This document shows, piece by piece, positions 34,950-47,232 of a stretch of DNA of 64,000 bases. The notes under the pieces were generated by a model. It worked only from the letters and a program-made list of their open reading frames with translations, was not told the origin of the DNA and did no database searches. The stretch spans positions 58,303,718-58,367,717 of the forward strand of contig JALGPY010000004.1 of assembly GCA_023055425.1 (NCBI GenBank), in the 5' to 3' direction. Positions within the stretch are counted from its first letter, which is position 1. Each line of letters opens with the position of its first letter. Both the position numbers and the translations under genes were made by a program. Origin of the DNA: Linanthus parryae. Taxonomy: Eukaryota > Streptophyta > Magnoliopsida > Ericales > Polemoniaceae.

Positions 34950-35525
34950 ATTTCAAAGGCTTGAAAGAGCTTCAAGGCCTTGAAACTGTTTTCAAAGGAA
35001 TAAATAGTTACCTATTTTGCAGGATTTATTTGTTAAACTGTGATCTTGCAAAAAAGGAATATGGGTTGACAAATTGACTCTGTGACTGTGCAAACATGTA
35101 TGACCTTCCTAACATACTTAGCTACAAGGCCTTGAAAACTCTCAGCATAATACTTCTTACATACTTAGCTACAAGGCCTTGAAAGTTCTTGTGAGTTGTT
35201 CAAGTGAACAATAGAGAATTCATGTTGAATCAGTTAGCTAGAGTAGGTACTAAATAGGTTAGCAAGCTGTAATAGAGTAAGGGAACAATATGTGCTTGAG
35301 ATCTAGGGGTTAGCTTTAGATTAATACGAATTGAGTTGAAAATTCTGCAGGGATCAAGTCCCTGAGGTAGAGTCGTAGGTACAAGTTGACGGAACTCTAT
35401 AAATCTCTCTGTCTCTTGCATTTATATTGTTTTTCTATACTTAGCTTATTTGTTGTGCAAAACAGGTTTCCGGTTCAAGGGTTTGAAAGCCATTTTAAGG
35501 CCTTGAAAACTCTCAGCATTCTTTA
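34950..35525 (+). repeat. Left part of the LTR of copia element E
   Basis: With 43995-44131 and 57199-57254 this forms one LTR cut twice by later insertions. It contains ACTCTATAAATCTCTC (TATA-like, near 35395) and recurrent AAGGCCTTGAAA motifs shared with the 137-bp spacer. It ends at the CTTTA target duplication used by copy C. The left boundary is not certain; it could start with the TG at 34987. Confidence 0.6.
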
Positions 35526-36957
35526 TGTAGGGTTTTGATTCATGGATCGCACAACGGAAGCATAATCAAACATAAAACCATGCAAAACCCTCCAAGGATC
35601 ACAAGTCAAGAGACATAACGATGGTAAGGGTTAGAAATCATAAACACACCTTTGGGTTCTCCTTGATGACTTCAAACGCGAATAATGTCACGTTCTCTAT
35701 AGTTGATCCACGCCTAGAGTTGATCCTAGATCTCCCAAACTCCTTGGTGCTAGCCCGGAATAGGAAGAGGAAGAAGAAATCACGCAAAACGAGACCCAAA
35801 GGAGGGTCTCGGCCTCCTTTGGTCGACGGGGACGGGGCGGCGGCAAGGGGGCGGTTCGGGCCTCCTTGTTGCTTGCTCTCTCTCCTTTGTTCTCTCCCAC
35901 TCTTGTTATGTTCACTTAATGTGCATAAGTTATATGGGAAGGAAGGAAGGAAGGTCCTTTATATAGTCCAACAACTCCTTGTTAACTACCTAAAGAATTT
36001 ATTCCAGTCCAACTAGAATTCAATTTAGTCCCTTCCTTGCAAATTAGTCCCTACTAAGTTTGCAAGGTTTTGCAAAGTGATCCTTGTAATTAATTAATCC
36101 AATTAATTAATTCCCAAATCTAGTTCAACTCTATATAGCGTGTGACCCCATAGGTTCTATCTAGTTGGTAGCAACTATTTGCTAATATGGAGCGGTCTCT
36201 AGCAAAACATCCATTCTAGCCAACTAATAGAATAGTCATCTTGACAACCTTTGTACAAGTAATTGTCTCATCCCTTTGTCTCTATATCCGGATAGGACAC
36301 GAGACATACAAGTCACACTCGCATATCCAATCCATAGTTTCTCGATCCATGGGAATAGCCTTATTCGTGCAAATAACATCAATATCCCCTATTGATTTAT
36401 TTGAGTCTGGCCAGACATTCTATAAGCACTATCCCTCGAGTGGCCTAGGATATTTTCTCCCGTTATGTGGGAGGGACAAATCCTCTCTACGTCCAATACT
36501 ATCTCTAAGTTTGCTTCTTATTGTATCCAGTACACGCCTTTATAACTACCCAGTTACAGTGTAGCGTTTAACGCTACCAAGATCACAATAATCCACAACT
36601 AGATTATCTAGTGACTTCAAGTCTAAGGATGACAATACAATTGCACCGCGAGAAGCGCTTGTGACTTAACATAACGTGTATGTAGCCTTCTCGGAGATGG
36701 GTCAATCCAGTGCAACATTCCGTAATGCACACCTATGTGTTGGATCGTGATATCTCCATATCAATCCAACCCCATACTAGTCTATAGATATTGTCCTATT
36801 TAATCATTATACTCGACTAGGGATATTTAAGATAAACAACACAATTGTAAATCTAAGGACTTCATTATATTAAATATCCAATAAATAATAAATGAATTTT
36901 CTAGCCATATACAAATTCATACTAAACTAGATTGCCTCTAGGGCATCAATTCCAACA
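35526..36957 (-). repeat. Copy C left LTR (3' LTR)
   Basis: 1432 bp. Its first 395 bp are identical to the right LTR; the remaining ~1035 bp hold about 20 differences by eye. Confidence 0.95.
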
Positions 36958-36971
36958 GTCTCCCACTTGCA

Positions 36972-39900
36972 CTAGAGCCAATCTGGCGCATCTCGTATGC
37001 CCATACTCCTAGTGTGTCCTTCATGCTTCCACTGCGTGAGAGGCTTCGTAAGCGGGTCTGACAGATTATCATCTGTAGGAATCTTGCAAATCCGAACGTC
37101 TCCTCTATCGATAATATCTCGAATCAGATGAAACTTCTTGAGCACGTGCTTGGACTTCTGGTGCGATCTGGGTTCCTTTGATTGCGCGATCGCCCCAGTG
37201 TTGTCGCAGAACAACTCCACTGGATCCTCAATGCTAGGGACCACACCAAGTCCAGAAACAAACTTTCTGATCCAAACAGCCTCCTTTGCTGCGCCATTTG
37301 CAGCAATGTACTCAGCCTCTGTTGTAGAATCAGCTACCGTCTCTTGCTTGGAACTCTTCCAGCTCACCGCTGCTCCATTCAGGCAAAACACATATCCCGA
37401 TTGTGATCTAAAGTCATCTCTGTCGGTTTGGAAGCTTGCATCAGTGTAACCCCTTACACGCAACTCTTCCTCACCGCCAAATATCAATAAATCATCCTTA
37501 GTTCTTCTTAAGTACTTTAGGATGTTCTTGACTGCAATCCAGTGACTCTCACCCGGATTGGATTGGTATCTGCTTGTCATACTCAAGGCATATGACACAT
37601 CTGGTCTAGTACATAACATGGCGTACATGATAGATCCTATGGCCGAGGCATAGGGTATTCTACTCATGCGTTCCTTCTCAATCTCATTGGAAGGAAACCC
37701 ACTCTTTGAAAGAGTGATTCCATGTGACATGGGCAAGAATCCCTTCTTGGAATCTTGCATGTTGAACCGTTTCAACCCCTTGTCAATGTATGTACTTTGA
37801 CTTAGGCCTAGAAACCTTTTAGATCTATCCCTATAGATCTTTATACCGAGTATATAGGCTGCTTTCCCTAAGTCCTTCATTGAGAAACACTTTCCTAGCC
37901 AATCTTTCACGGATTGCAGCATGGGAATTACGTTTCCAATTAGTATGTCATCCACATACAAGACCAGAAAAGCTACAAAGCTCCCACTAACCTTCTTGTA
38001 GACACAAGACTCATCTTCGTTTCTGATGAAGCCAAACTCTTTGACCACTTCATCAAAACGTCGATTCCAACTCCTTGAAGCTTGCTTCAATCCATAAATG
38101 GATCGTTGCAGCTTACAGACTTTGTTGGCTTGCTTTGGATCTTCAAAACCCTCCGGCTGTATCATATACACGTCCTCGAGGAGATTTCCATAAAGGAATG
38201 CTGTTTTGACATCCATCTGCCAAATCTCATAGTCGTGGTATGCTGCAATCGCAAGTAGGATTCGGATGGATTTTGTCATAGCGACTGGTGAAAAGGTTTC
38301 ATCATAGTCAATACCATGAATCTGTCTGAATCCTTTAGCCACCAATCGGCCCTTATAGGTAATCACATTACCATCCATGTTGATCTTCTTCTTGAAGACC
38401 CACTTGCACCCTATGGGCCGCGCCCCATCGGGTGGTTCCACCAAAGTCCATACTTTGTTGGTATACATGGATTCCATCTCGGATCTCATGGCTTCCAGCC
38501 ACTTCTGAGAGTCTGGGCCACTCATGGCCTCCTCGTAGGTAGTAGGCTCATCATCTATGAGCATCGTGTCACCGGAATCGGTTACGAGAAGTCCATACCT
38601 CTCGGGTTCCTGGCGCACTCTACTAGATCTACGAAGTTTTTCTGTTACCTGAACAGGTTGCTGCACAACTGCTTGTGGTTCCCGTTCATGTTCCATAATC
38701 GGCTCAGTGATTTGTGGTTCTTGAACCTCTTCAAGTTCTACATTCCTCCCACTTGCTTCTTTAGAGACAAACTCTCTTTCTAGAAATACGCCGGTCCGAG
38801 CAACAAACACTTTGTTCTCGGTTGGATTGTAGAAGTATTTACCCTTAGTTTCCTTAGGGTACCCCACAAATTTACACTTATCCGATTTAGGGCCTAGCTT
38901 GTCTGATTGTAAACGTTTTACATAGACATCGCAGCCCCAAATCCTCATGAACGACAGTGTGGGACGCCTCCCACTCCACATCTCATATGGTGTCTTCATG
39001 ACTGATTTAGATGGAACACGGTTAATGGTGAAAGCTGCACTTAATAGAGCGTAGCCCCAAAATGATAATGGAAGATCGATTTGACACATCATAGATCGAA
39101 CCATATCCAATAAGGTTCGATTCCTCCTCTCGGACACGCCATTCCATTGTGGCGTTCCGGATGGAGTGAGTTGGGACACGATCCCACACTCTCTAAGATA
39201 GTCGCCAAACTCTTGGCTTAAGTATTCTCCTCCACGATCCGATCGTAGAGCCTTTATACTTTTGCCAAGTTGCTTTTCTACTTCATTCTTGAATTCTTTG
39301 AACACTTCAAAGGATTCGGATTTTGCCCTCATAAGGTACACAAATCCATATCTACTGTAATCATCAGTAAAGGTAATGAAGTTGACATAACCACCCCTGG
39401 CAGGCGTGGCAAATGGCCCAGACACATCGGTATGTATGAGCGCCAATTGCTCACTAGTCCTCTCACCTTTCTTATTGAAAGGGGACTTTGTCATTTTTCC
39501 CAATAAACAAGCCTCACATGTCTCATATGATTCAAAATCAAATGAGTCTAGTAATCCATCCTTATGGAGTCTAGATACACGTTTCTCATTTATGTGGCCT
39601 AAACGACAGTGCCATAAATAAGCAGGATTTAAATCATTTATTTTAATCCGCTTGGTACTAATGTTGTAGACAGGATTGCTTAGATCAAGGACATAAAGTC
39701 CATTAAATAATTGCGCACTAAAATAGTGAATATTATTCAAATAAAAGGAACAACAATTGTTCTTTATTGAAATAATAAATCCATCCTTGTCCAAACAAGA
39801 AATAGAAATAATGTTTCTGCTCATAGCAAGCACAAAATAGCAATTATTTAATTCTAAAACTAATCCTGAAGGCAGAGATAGCTCGCACACGCCTATGGCC

Positions 39901-40918
39901 AACGCAGCAACCTTTGCTCCATTCCCAACGCGCAGATCTACCTCTCCTTTAGCCAATCTCCTACTTCTCTTTAGATCCTGCATATTTCGACAAATATGAG
40001 ATCCACATCCAGTATCTAATACCCATGATGTAGAGACAGTTAAATTGACATCTACAACAAAAATACCTGGTGGTGGTGGAATCACTATTCCAAGCCTCTT
40101 ATCCTCCAGATATTTTGGGCAATTCCTCCTCCAGTGTCCAGGCTGACTGCAGTAGTGACACTCACCTTTAGTCACGGCCTTGGCAATGCCACCAACAGGC
40201 TTAAGGGCAGATTCCTTGGACTTGGCAACTGACTTGCCTTTACCCTTGGAGGAAGAGGCAAACCTTTTGCCCTTTCCTTTCTGTACCATCATAATGGCCT
40301 TGCCCTTTCCTTTGTTGATGCTCTGTTCAGCCGTCCTCAACATGTTGAGTAAATCTGGCAGTGGTTTAACGATCTCGTTCATTTTATAGTTCATAATGAA
40401 CTGTCCATAACTCTCGGGCAACGATTGCAACACGAGATCGGTTGCCAACTCTTGGCCGACCGGGAACCCTAGTCGGGCGAGATTCTCCAAGTACCCGATC
40501 ATTCGGAGTACATGGGGTCCCACCGGGTTCCCTTCTGCCAGATGACATTTGAACAGTGCCTTTGAGACCTCATACCTCTCTACCCTCGCCTGCTCTTGGA
40601 AGAGCTGCTTTAGATGTTCGATCATATCGACAGCATTCATGTTTTCGTGTTGCTTCTGAAGCTCAGAAGTCATGGTGCAAAGCATAAGGCAGGCCGCATC
40701 ATTAGCGTCATCAACACGCTTTTGATACGCCTTTAAGGCAGCAGGTTTTTGGTTCTCTGGACCTTCAGGAACATGCTCCTCTATTGCGAACAGTTTCTTC
40801 TCTTGCTTGAGAACAATCTCAAGTTTCTGTACCAATCAAGAAAGTTGGTTCCTGAGAGCTTGTCCTTCTCAAGGACAGATCGTAGGGAATGTTGTGAACT
40901 CGATGAGTTGTTTGCCAT
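36972..40918 (-). pseudogene. Copy C gag-pol polyprotein, one early frameshift
   Basis: The MANNSSSS-type ATG is at 40916-40918, but a 1-nt deletion near 40817 (AATCTC for AATTCTC in copy A) shifts the frame about 34 codons in. From there 1287 codons stay open to the stop at 36972-36974. The CCHC knuckle, DTG protease, HHCC and DDE integrase residues (SDRGGEY here), MDVKTAF and RNase H motifs are all present. Reverse transcriptase keeps YVDD but has lost one Leu just after it (DILIG against DILLIG). The position that is TAG in copy A is TAC here. It is the most open frame in the window, but translation from the natural start would fail. Confidence 0.95.
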
Positions 40919-42491
40919 TTGGAATTCTACAAAAAGGAAAATACGCAAGTTTTAGTATTTGTGAATTTTTTACTATATTCAATAATGGCTAGTTTATCAA
41001 ATATAGCTCCCACTATTTTTCTACGGATTAATAACCCTCAAGATATTAATGCGGAAAATATACTTATATTTTCTAGTGGGCCAAGATCCATCTTTCATCT
41101 CCTTATGAGCTTGCTTTGGCAAGTCACCCATAATTTGACTACTTTAGGTAGGAACAATTCCAATTGCATCCCATATGCAACTCTTGGTTCAATCGGGCAA
41201 ATAACTCCTTATTTATCCATCCATATGGATAATCCCAATTGATTGCCTCTAGGTTTCTTAATCAAATTGATAGCCTAGTTGTGTTCAACCTCTTATCTAA
41301 ACAATTGCACATTGTTACGTGCCATCGCATTCCATCATTATGAACCAAGTCGCCATGCTTTGGCACGCACGAACTTGATAAATAATGATGATAATGAGTG
41401 TTTGAATAACGAGAAGGCAAGAACACAATATTTGAATTTTGAGGGATTTTAAATTCAATTCTTAATTGTTTTGTTGATCAATATCAACTAATCTATCTAT
41501 TTGAGTTTGGGCACAACTCCAAATAATAGATCCGGGTTGTCTAATTATCTTATTATCCTAATTGCATGCATCAACCATACACCAACCACACAAATAATAA
41601 GACACTAAAATAAACAACCACAAAACAAAAATTAAACGTGATGTGGATATGGCCTTTTCTAGACTAAGATAATTCCAAGCCAATGGAATTATCTATGAAC
41701 CCTAAAGCAAACACATCTCCATGCGTCTTGATCTTTTGGTCCATCCTTCATAGTCTTGTGGAATGCTCCATGCTCCATGCTCCATCTTTTGTGGCTTCTT
41801 TGGCTTTGGGCTTCTTTTCTCCAATCTTGGCTAACAATCTACTTTATCTAGCACTAGCTAATACCTATACTAAATAAAATAAATCTCACAAGTTGAGAAA
41901 AAATTGGCACGCAGGCCATAAAACCCTAATTAATTATTACAATTAATTGATCAGCTCACAGGCCGTAAAACCAAACCACAAAATTAAACATCCACATCAA
42001 ACCACATCCTAAGGCCATATCCAATCACCATTCGATTTGCACATAAACAGTTAAAATCCAATTTTAACGCGCTTGGTCAATTTTAATTGATTTTAGGATT
42101 TCTAGGGTTAAAAGGGTCCATGGGCCCAACAATCAAATTGCCTGGGCCCAAGAAAGTGAACCACAAGGCCCTAGGGCCGGCCCGGCCCAAAACCCACAAG
42201 GCTATGCCCGCGAGTTAGGGCTGCCCGGCCCCTAGGGCGGCCAAGCTTGGGCGGCAAGCAAGGGGGGCGGTCCCTAGGGGGGCCGAACCTCCTTGAGGGA
42301 GTTGTTTCCAAAATAACTCCCTTGCTTGGTGCCCAAGTTTGGTTGTTTCCTTGTTTTGGGAGAACTCCTTCTTCCCCAAGGATGCCCAAACCCTAGATCT
42401 AAGATCCTAAAATTTCTCAAACTCACCAATTCATGCATCCAATGCAAGAATTGGATCTTGTTATGATTAATTATTGACAAATATTATCCCA
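40919..42491 (-). other. Copy C leader, truncated before the primer-binding site
   Basis: Homologous to the leaders of A and B, including the GC-rich block near 42165-42300. It stops at ATCCCATGC, about 110 bp short of the LTR in comparison with copy A, and joins copied flank at a TGC shared by both sequences. Confidence 0.8.
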
Positions 42492-42561
42492 TGCAAAACA
42501 GGTTTCCGGTTCAAGGGTTTGAAAGCCATTTTAAGGCCTTGAAAACTCTCAGCATTCTTTA
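42492..42561 (+). repeat. 70-bp copy of the left flank placed before the right LTR
   Basis: Identical over 70 bp to 35456-35525, the sequence just left of copy C, ending in CTTTA. It replaces the primer-binding site region. Confidence 0.95.
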
Positions 42562-43994
42562 TGTAGGGTTTTGATTCATGGATCGCACAACGGAAGCATA
42601 ATCAAACATAAAACCATGCAAAACCCTCCAAGGATCACAAGTCAAGAGACATAACGATGGTAAGGGTTAGAAATCATAAACACACCTTTGGGTTCTCCTT
42701 GATGACTTCAAACGCGAATAATGTCACGTTCTCTATAGTTGATCCACGCCTAGAGTTGATCCTAGATCTCCCAAACTCCTTGGTGCTAGCCCGGAATAGG
42801 AAGAGGAAGAAGAAATCACGCAAAACGAGACCCAAAGGAGGGTCTCGGCCTCCTTTGGTCGACGGGGACGGGGCGGCGGCAAGGGGGCGGTTCGGGCCTC
42901 CTTGTTGCTTGCTCTCTCTCCTTTGTTCTCTCCCACTCTTGTTATGTTCACTTAATGAGCATAAGTTATATGGGAAGGAAGGAAGGAAGGTCCTTTATAT
43001 ATTCCAACAACTCCTTGTTAACTACCTAAAGGAGTTATTCTAGTCCAACTAGAATTCAATTTAGTCCCTTCCTTGCAAATTAGTCCCTACTAAGTTTGCA
43101 AGGTTTTGCAAAGTGATCCTTGTAATTAATTAAACCAATTAATTAATTCCCAAATCTAGTTCAACTCTATATAGCGTGTGACCCCATAGGTTCTATCTAG
43201 TTGGTAGCAACTATTTGCTAATATGGAGCGGTCTCTAGCAAAACATCCATTCTAGCAAACTAATAGAATAGTCATCTTGACATCCTTTGTACAAGTAATT
43301 GTCTCATCCCTTTGTCTCTATATCCGGATTGGACACGAGACATACAAGTCACACTCGTATATCCAATCCATAGTTTCTCGATCCATGGGAATAGCCTTAT
43401 TCGTGCAAATAACATCAATATCCCATATTGATTTATTTGAGTCTGGCCAGACATTCTATAAGCACTATCCCTCGAGTGGCCTAGGATATTTGCTCCCGTT
43501 ATGTGGGAGGGACAAATCCTCTCTACGTCCACTACGATCCCTAAGCTTGCTTCTTATTGTATCCAGTACACGCCTTTATAACTACCCAGTTACGGTGTAG
43601 CGTTTAACGCTACCAAGATCACAATAATCCACAACTAGATTATCTAGTGACTTCAAGTCTAAGGATGACAATACCATTGCACCGCGAGAAGCGCTTGTGA
43701 CTTAACATAACGTGTATGTAGCCTTCTCGGAGATGGGTCAATCCAGTGCAACATTCCGTAATGCACACCTATGTGTTGGATCGTGATATCTCCATATCAA
43801 TCCAACCCCATACTAGTCTATAGATGATTGTCCTATTTAATCATTATACTCGACTAGGGATATTTAAGATAAACAACACAATTGTAAATCGAAGGACTTC
43901 ATTATATTAAATATATAATAAATAATAAATGAATTTTCTAGCCATATACAAATTCATACTAAACTAGATTGCCTCTAGGGCATCTTTTCCAACA
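42562..43994 (-). repeat. Copy C right LTR
   Basis: 1433 bp. It ends TTTTCCAACA and is followed by the CTTTA duplication. Its right part is the parent of the right ends of the three chimeric LTRs that follow. Confidence 0.95.
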
Positions 43995-44131
43995 CTTTAT
44001 GTTATCTGTTTTTATTCCAAGGACTTGAAACTCATATCAAGGCCTTGAAATACTCAATACTTGATACAAACTTCTTTGAAATCACTCTTTTAGCAGAAGT
44101 TGCAAAAGTTACCATACTCTATCCAACTCTC
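43995..44131 (+). repeat. 137-bp spacer, unit 1 (piece of element E LTR)
   Basis: Begins with the CTTTA duplication of copy C and ends with CTCTC, the duplication of copy D. It is repeated at 45545-45681, 47096-47232 and 48647-48783. Unit 1 differs from the other three at two positions (CATATC against CATTTC, AATCAC against AACCAC). Confidence 0.95.
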
Positions 44132-45544
44132 TGTAGGGTTTTGATTCATGGATGCGCAACGGAAACACAAACAAACACAACCAATGCAAAACCCTCCAAG
44201 GATCACAAGTCAAGAGACATAACGATGGTAAGGGAATAAATTAATAACACACCTTAGGGTTTCTCCTTTGATGACTCTAAACGCGAATTGTGTCACGTTC
44301 TTTATAGTTGATCCACGCCTAGAGTTGAATACTAGATCTTCCAATCCTTGGTGCTAGCCCGGAAAGAGGAATAGGAAGAAGAATCACGCAAAACGAGACG
44401 AAACAAGGAGGTTTCGGCCTCCTTGCGGCCGAGGGGGACGGGCGGCGGCAAAGGGGCGGCGTGCTCCTCTTTGCTTGCTTGCTCTCTCCTTTTTGTTCTT
44501 TCCCACTCAAGTTATGATCAATAAGTTCATAAGTAGTGGAAAGAAGGAAGGAATGTCCTTTATATAGTCCAACAAATACTTGCCAACTACCTAAAGGACC
44601 TATTCTAGTCCTACTAAAATTCAATTTAGTCCCTTCCTTGCAAATTAGTCCTACTAAGTTTGCAAGGTATTGCAAAGTGATCCTTCTAATTAATTAATCC
44701 TATTAATTAATTCCCAAATCTAGTACAACTCTATATAGCGTGTGACCCCATAGGTTCTATCTAGTTGGTAGCAACAATTTGCTAATATGGAGCGGTTTCT
44801 AGCAAAACATCCATTCTAGCCAACTAATAGAATAGTCATGTTGACAAACCTTGTACAAGTAATTGTCTCATCCCTTTGCCTCTATATCCTGATTGGACAC
44901 GAGACATACAAGTCACACTCGTATATCCAATCCACAGTTTCTCGATCCATGGGAATAGCCTTATTCGATATCCCATATTGATTTATTTGAGTCTGGCCAG
45001 ACATTCTATAAGCACTATCCCTCGAGTGGCCTAGGATATTTGCTCCCGTTATGTGGGAGGGAAAAATCCTCTCTACGTCCACTACGATCCCTAAGCTTGC
45101 TTCTTATTGTATCCAGTACACGCCTTTATAACTATCCAGTTACGGTGTAGCGCTTAACGCTACCAAGATCACAATAATCCACAACTAGATTATCTAGTGA
45201 CTTCAAGTCTAAGGATGACAATACCATTGCACCGCGAGAAGCGCTTGTGACTTAACATAACGTGTATGTAGCCTTCTCGGAGATGGGTCAATCCAGTGCA
45301 ACATTCCGTAATGCACACCTATGTGTTGGATCGTGATATCTCCATATCAATCCAACCCCATACTAGTCTATAGATGATTGTCCTATTTAATCATTATACT
45401 CAACTAGGGATATTTAAGATAAACAACACAATTGTAAATCGAAGGACTTCATTATATTAAATATCCAATAAATAATAAATGAATTTTCTAGCCATATACA
45501 AATTCATACTAAACTAGATTGCCTCTAGGGCATCTTTTCCAACA
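44132..45544 (-). repeat. Chimeric solo LTR, array unit 1
   Basis: 1413 bp. The left portion matches the left LTR of copy D (ATGCGCAACGGAAACAC start, TGTTGACAAACC, and a private 14-bp deletion at 44967/44968). The right portion matches the right LTR of copy C (AATCCTCTC, TTATCTAGTGAC, AACATTCCGTAATG, CATCTTTTCC). The switch lies between about 44970 and 45065. Confidence 0.93.
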
Positions 45545-45681
45545 CTTTATGTTATCTGTTTTTATTCCAAGGACTTGAAACTCATTTCAAGGCCTTGAAA
45601 TACTCAATACTTGATACAAACTTCTTTGAAACCACTCTTTTAGCAGAAGTTGCAAAAGTTACCATACTCTATCCAACTCTC
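45545..45681 (+). repeat. 137-bp spacer, unit 2
   Basis: The same spacer between two chimeric LTRs, flanked by CTTTA and CTCTC at its two ends. Confidence 0.95.
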
Positions 45682-47095
45682 TGTAGGGTTTTGATTCATG
45701 GATGCGCAACGGAAACACAAACAAACACAACCAATGCAAAACCCTCCAAGGATCACAAGTCAAGAGACATAGCGATGGTAAGGGAATAAATTCATAGCAC
45801 ACCTTAGGGTTTCTCCTTTGATGACTCTAAACGCGAATTGTGTCACGTTCTTTATAGTTGATCCACGCCTAGAGTTGAATACTAGATCTTCCAATCCTTG
45901 GTGCTAGCCCGGAAAGAGGAATAGGAAGAAGAATCACGCAAAACGAGACGAAACAAGGAGGTTTCGGCCTCCTTGCGGCCGAGGGGGACGGGCGGCGGCA
46001 AAGGGGCGGCGTGCTCCTCTTTGCTTGCTTGCTCTCTCTTTTTTGTTCTTTCCCACTCAAGTTATGATCAATAAGTTCATAAGTAGTGGGAAAGAAGGAA
46101 GGAATGTCCTTTATATAGTCCAACAAATACTTGCCAACTACCTAAAGGACCTATTCTAGTCCTACTAAAATTCAATTTAGTCCCTTCCTTGCAAATTAGT
46201 CCTACTAAGTTTGCAAGGTATTGCAAAGTGATCCTTCTAATTAATTAATCCTATTAATTAATTCCCAAATCTAGTACAACTCTATATAGCGTGTGACCCC
46301 ATAGGTTCTATCTAGTTGGTAGCAACAATTTGCTAATATGGAGCGGTTTCTAGCAAAACATCCATTCTAGCCAACTAATAGAATAGTCATGTTGACAAAC
46401 CTTGTACAAGTAATTGTCTCATCCCTTTGCCTCTATATCCTGATTGGACACGAGACATACAAGTCACACTCGTATATCCAATCCACAGTTTCTCGATCCA
46501 TGGGAATAGCCTTATTCGATATCCCATATTGATTTATTTGAGTCTGGCCAGACATTCTATAAGCACTATCCCTCGAGTGGCCTAGGATATTTTCTCCCGT
46601 TATGTGGGAGGGAAAAATCCTCTCTACGTCCACTACGATCCCTAAGCTTGCTTCTTATTGTATCCAATACACGCCTTTATAACTACCCAGTTACGGTGTA
46701 GCGTTTAACGCTACCAAGATCACAATAATCCACAACTAGATTATCTAGTGACTTCAAGTCTAAGGATGACAATACCATTGCACCGCGAGAAGCGCTTGTG
46801 ACTTAACATAACGTGTATGTAGCCTTCTCGGAGATGGGTCAATCCAGTGCAACATTCCGTAATGCACACCTATGTGTTGGATCGTGCTATCTCCATATCA
46901 ATCCAACCCCATACTAGTCTATAGATGATTGTCCTATTTAATCATTATACTCGACTAGGGATATTTAAGATAAACAACACAATTGTAAATCGAAGGACTT
47001 CATTATATTAAATATCCAATAAATAATAAATGAATTTTCTAGCCATATACAAATTCATACTAAACTAGATTGCCTCTAGGGCATCTTTTCCAACA
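45682..47095 (-). repeat. Chimeric solo LTR, array unit 2
   Basis: 1414 bp, nearly identical to unit 1, with the same 14-bp deletion and the same D-to-C switch. No internal element sequence is attached on either side. Confidence 0.93.
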
Positions 47096-47232
47096 CTTTA
47101 TGTTATCTGTTTTTATTCCAAGGACTTGAAACTCATTTCAAGGCCTTGAAATACTCAATACTTGATACAAACTTCTTTGAAACCACTCTTTTAGCAGAAG
47201 TTGCAAAAGTTACCATACTCTATCCAACTCTC
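47096..47232 (+). repeat. 137-bp spacer, unit 3
   Basis: Matches spacer unit 2 by eye. Confidence 0.95.

Larger units (their letters stand above)
35526..43994 (-). mobile_element. Ty1/copia retrotransposon, copy C
   Basis: Same family as A, on the minus strand. LTRs are 35526-36957 and 42562-43994, with target duplication CTTTA at 35521-35525 and 43995-43999. The polyprotein is nearly open. The end of the leader and the primer-binding site are gone, replaced by a 70-bp copy of the left flank (42492-42561), which includes a third CTTTA. It therefore cannot prime reverse transcription normally. Confidence 0.95.

Noticed and set aside
40919..41242. Antisense ORF of 85-107 codons in the leader, also at 20318-20575 and 54154-54411
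   Set aside because: It is shared because the copies are recent. It lies antisense in an untranslated leader, has no domain and shows no sign of selection that can be judged by eye.
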